From contig JADFHH010000092.1 of the NCBI GenBank assembly GCA_022567275.1, positions 1 through 6,730 on the forward strand: DNA of 6,730 nucleotides, read 5' to 3'. This document shows, one piece after another, positions 5,354 through 6,730 of the stretch. Within the stretch, counting starts at the first letter, position 1; each line of letters opens with the position of its first letter. The notes under the pieces were generated by a model that was given only the letters and a program-made list of their open reading frames with translations, ran no database searches and was not told the DNA's origin. Made by a program: the position numbers and the translations under genes. The stretch comes from Pseudomonadota bacterium. Lineage in GTDB: Bacteria > Pseudomonadota > Alphaproteobacteria > Rhizobiales > Methyloligellaceae.

Positions 5354-5664
5354 GTCTGGCGCTCCTGAAAATTATTGCGATCCGTGGCGCAGGGATAGCC
5401 CGGCGCACGGCGCAAATCAACCGTCCACTCGCCGCACAAAGTCAACACACCAGGCGATTGTCTCTTGCCCTCCGTTCCGCTAGGTTCGATGCTTCATCGA
5501 GCAAGCGATTCTCGCGCGGGCGTTTTTGGGTACTCCCGCACGGGGCAGCACATATCATATTGAACATCAGGCAGAACAGCGGGTTCCATGGTATACCAGC
5601 CACGCTGCAAATGGCATTTGCAGATACCGGACCAACCCGTTCAATCGCGTGAAAGGATCATGCC
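5354..5664. other. Divergent intergenic region between the zeta gene and purC
   Basis: This 311-nt non-coding stretch must hold the promoters of the zeta gene (minus) and purC (plus). Weak zeta promoter candidates on the minus strand are TTGATT (5420 to 5415) with CTATCC (5398 to 5393), and a TTGACT (5445 to 5440) without a good -10. A tandem 7-bp direct repeat CGGCGCA occupies 5401-5414. A hairpin pairs TCGATG (5486-5491) with CATCGA (5495-5500), extendable by a wobble and a G-C pair to 5484-5502. For purC, TATCAT at 5553-5558 is a possible -10 without a matching -35. The last part contains the nested inverted repeat listed separately. I see no convincing short coding sequence. Confidence 0.6.
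5580..5639 (+). promoter_or_regulatory. Nested inverted-repeat leader or operator upstream of purC
   Basis: Three nested perfect inverted repeats share one centre. The outer pairs CGGGTT (5580-5585) with AACCCG (5634-5639). The middle pairs GGTAT (5590-5594) with ATACC (5624-5628). The inner pairs CTGCAAAT (5605-5612) with ATTTGCAG (5616-5623) around GGC, a 19-bp palindrome. As RNA this folds into a long interrupted hairpin ending 25 nt before the purC ATG and leaving the ribosome site (5653-5657) free. As DNA the inner palindrome looks like a dimeric repressor site. Its GCAAA/TTTGC arms recall PurR half-sites, but the spacing is 5 nt rather than the 2 nt of PurR boxes. I cannot assign it to a known riboswitch class. 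Confidence 0.55.
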
Positions 5665-6435
5665 ATGAGCAAACGGCGGCGCGTTTACGAAGGCAAGGCC
5701 AAAATACTCTATGAGGGTCCTGAACCGGGACTGCTCATCCAGCATTTCAAGGACGACGCGACGGCCTTCAACAACAAGAAGCACGACCGTGTCGAGGGCA
5801 AGGGGGTGCTGAACAACCGCATCTCGGAATATCTCTTCTTGCGGCTGGGCGAGATCGGCATTCCGACGCATTTTGTCAAACGCCTCAATATGCGCGAGCA
5901 GTTGATCCGCGAAGTCGAGATCATTCCCGTTGAAGTGGTGGTGCGAAATGTCGCCGCCGGATCGATAGCCAAACGGCTGGGCCTCGATGAAGGCACGCAG
6001 CTGCCGCGCTCCATCGTGGAATTCTATTACAAGTCCGACGAGTTGGGCGACCCGATGGTGTCGGAAGAGCACGTCACCGCGTTCGGCTGGGCCAATCCGC
6101 AGGAAATCGATGAGATGATCGCCATGGCGCTCAGGATCAACGACTTTTTGTCAGGCCTGTTTCAGGGCGTCGGCATCCGGCTTGTCGACTTCAAGGTCGA
6201 GTTTGGCCGCTTGTTCGAAAATGAAATGATGCGCATTGTGCTGGCCGATGAAATCTCACCCGATTGCTGCCGGCTGTGGGACATCGAAACCCAGGACAAG
6301 ATGGACAAGGACCGCTTCAGCGGCGATCCCGGTGGCCTGATCGAGGCCTATCGGGAAGTCGCGCGCCGGCTTGGCCTGTTCATCGACACCCCCTCGGGCG
6401 ATGGGTCCGGACCGGTGCTCGTCACATCCAAGTAA
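5665..6435 (+). CDS. purC: SAICAR synthetase (phosphoribosylaminoimidazole-succinocarboxamide synthase)
   Basis: PurC ligates aspartate to CAIR using ATP to form SAICAR, the direct substrate of PurB. The 256-residue protein, a little longer than E. coli PurC (237), shows the family motifs in order: YEGKAKILYEG (8-18) in the nucleotide-binding N-terminal lobe, VRNVAAGSIAKRLG (93-106), the signature LVDFKVEFG (173-181), and DEISPDCCRLWD (195-206). The last carries CC where many homologues have S/A. The ATG at 5665 has AAGGA at 5653-5657, 7 nt upstream; another ATG at 5660 is out of frame and stops after two codons. The C-terminal tail (about 243-256) is Gly/Ser-rich. It heads the purC-purS-purQ cluster, with purS 23 nt downstream. 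Confidence 0.97.
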   Translation: MSKRRRVYEGKAKILYEGPEPGLLIQHFKDDATAFNNKKHDRVEGKGVLNNRISEYLFLRLGEIGIPTHFVKRLNMREQLIREVEIIPVEVVVRNVAAGSIAKRLGLDEGTQLPRSIVEFYYKSDELGDPMVSEEHVTAFGWANPQEIDEMIAMALRINDFLSGLFQGVGIRLVDFKVEFGRLFENEMMRIVLADEISPDCCRLWDIETQDKMDKDRFSGDPGGLIEAYREVARRLGLFIDTPSGDGSGPVLVTSK

Positions 6436-6458
6436 CCCACAGCGGACCGCCAAGCGAC

Positions 6459-6704
6459 ATGAAGGCCCGGATCAAGATTACCTTGAAACAAGGCGTCCTC
6501 GACCCGCAGGGCAAGGCGATCGCCAATGCGCTCGGCGCGCTCGGCTTCGATGGTGTCGGCGAGGTGCGCCAGGGCAAATATATCGAGCTTGAACTGGATG
6601 CGGCCGACCGCGACAGCGCCGGGAAAACCGTTGAGCGCATGTGCGAACAATTGCTCGCCAACATGGTGATCGAGAATTACAGCTACGAGCTGGAGGCCGC
6701 ATGA
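6459..6704 (+). CDS. purS: Phosphoribosylformylglycinamidine synthase subunit PurS
   Basis: PurS is the small bridging subunit that joins PurQ (glutaminase) and small-type PurL in the FGAM synthetase complex, the fourth step of IMP synthesis. The 81-residue product has the full family length and pattern: KARIKITLKQGVLDPQGKAI (2-21), the ALGFDGVGEVRQGKYIELEL block (27-46), and a C-terminal MCEQLLANMVIENYSYEL (61-78). The ATG at 6459 gives the expected N-terminus although its ribosome site is weak, so coupling to purC is likely. The stop overlaps the purQ start as ATGA. Presence of a separate purS predicts small PurL downstream rather than the long fused enzyme of E. coli. Confidence 0.96.
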   Translation: MKARIKITLKQGVLDPQGKAIANALGALGFDGVGEVRQGKYIELELDAADRDSAGKTVERMCEQLLANMVIENYSYELEAA

Positions 6705-6730
6705 AGGCGAGCGTGATCGTCTTTCCCGGA
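6701..6730 (+). CDS. purQ: FGAM synthetase glutaminase subunit PurQ, first ten codons only
   Basis: The ATG at 6701 overlaps the purS stop (ATGA). The ten visible residues, MKASVIVFPG, match the start of PurQ, whose class I glutamine amidotransferase domain opens with a strand ending in FPG. GGAGG at 6692-6696 lies 4 nt before the start. PurQ releases ammonia from glutamine for PurL. The catalytic cysteine and the remaining residues lie beyond the window. Confidence 0.88.
   Translation, partial: MKASVIVFPG

Noticed and set aside
5511..5530. Terminator suggested by GC-rich sequence followed by TTTTT at 5523-5527
   Set aside because: No stable stem can be formed immediately before the T run, and no plus-strand gene ends upstream of it.
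5590..5623. Classical PurR box or purine riboswitch before purC
   Set aside because: The GCAAA/TTTGC arms are 5 nt apart rather than 2, and the conserved loop sequences of the purine aptamer are not seen, so neither known element was called.
5458..5652. Possible 64-codon gene in the intergenic region before purC
   Set aside because: It has a TTG start without a ribosome site, no recognisable protein pattern, and runs through the nested inverted repeats, which better explain that stretch.

Overview
The window looks like core chromosome of an alphaproteobacterium. GC content is about 60% in most genes. The strongest lineage marker is a gene for the zeta inhibitor subunit of F1-ATPase (DUF1476), a family characteristic of Alphaproteobacteria, next to purB and purC-purS-purQ. 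Order or genus cannot be resolved by eye.

Layout, left to right. (1) 1-1061, minus strand: the first 353 codons of a FadE-type membrane-anchored acyl-CoA dehydrogenase, cut by the window edge. (2) 1062-1151: a short AT-rich divergent control region with a perfect small inverted repeat. (3) 1152-2417, plus strand: a tandem CDGSH iron-sulfur protein, then a P1/S58 (DmpA-type) self-processing peptidase. The two lie in the same frame, 12 nt apart. (4) 2510-2992: a small multi-spanning membrane protein of unknown function. (5) 2989-3621: a DinJ-YafQ toxin-antitoxin pair, lower in GC than its surroundings, with a readable promoter overlapped by a palindromic operator. (6) 3727-5019: purB. (7) 5024-5353, minus strand: the ATPase zeta subunit, converging on purB with a 4-nt gap. 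(8) 5354-5664: a 311-nt divergent intergenic region. It contains a nested inverted-repeat structure just before purC, built around a 19-bp perfect palindrome. (9) 5665-6730: purC, purS and the first ten codons of purQ, tightly packed.

Functionally, purC (SAICAR synthetase) and purB (adenylosuccinate lyase) act consecutively in de novo IMP synthesis. PurS and PurQ, with a PurL expected downstream, form the FGAM synthetase complex. The toxin-antitoxin pair looks like an acquired insertion between ordinary housekeeping genes. No wholly new multi-gene system is visible. The best candidates for something undescribed are the structured leader or operator before purC and the placement of the toxin-antitoxin module directly upstream of purB.
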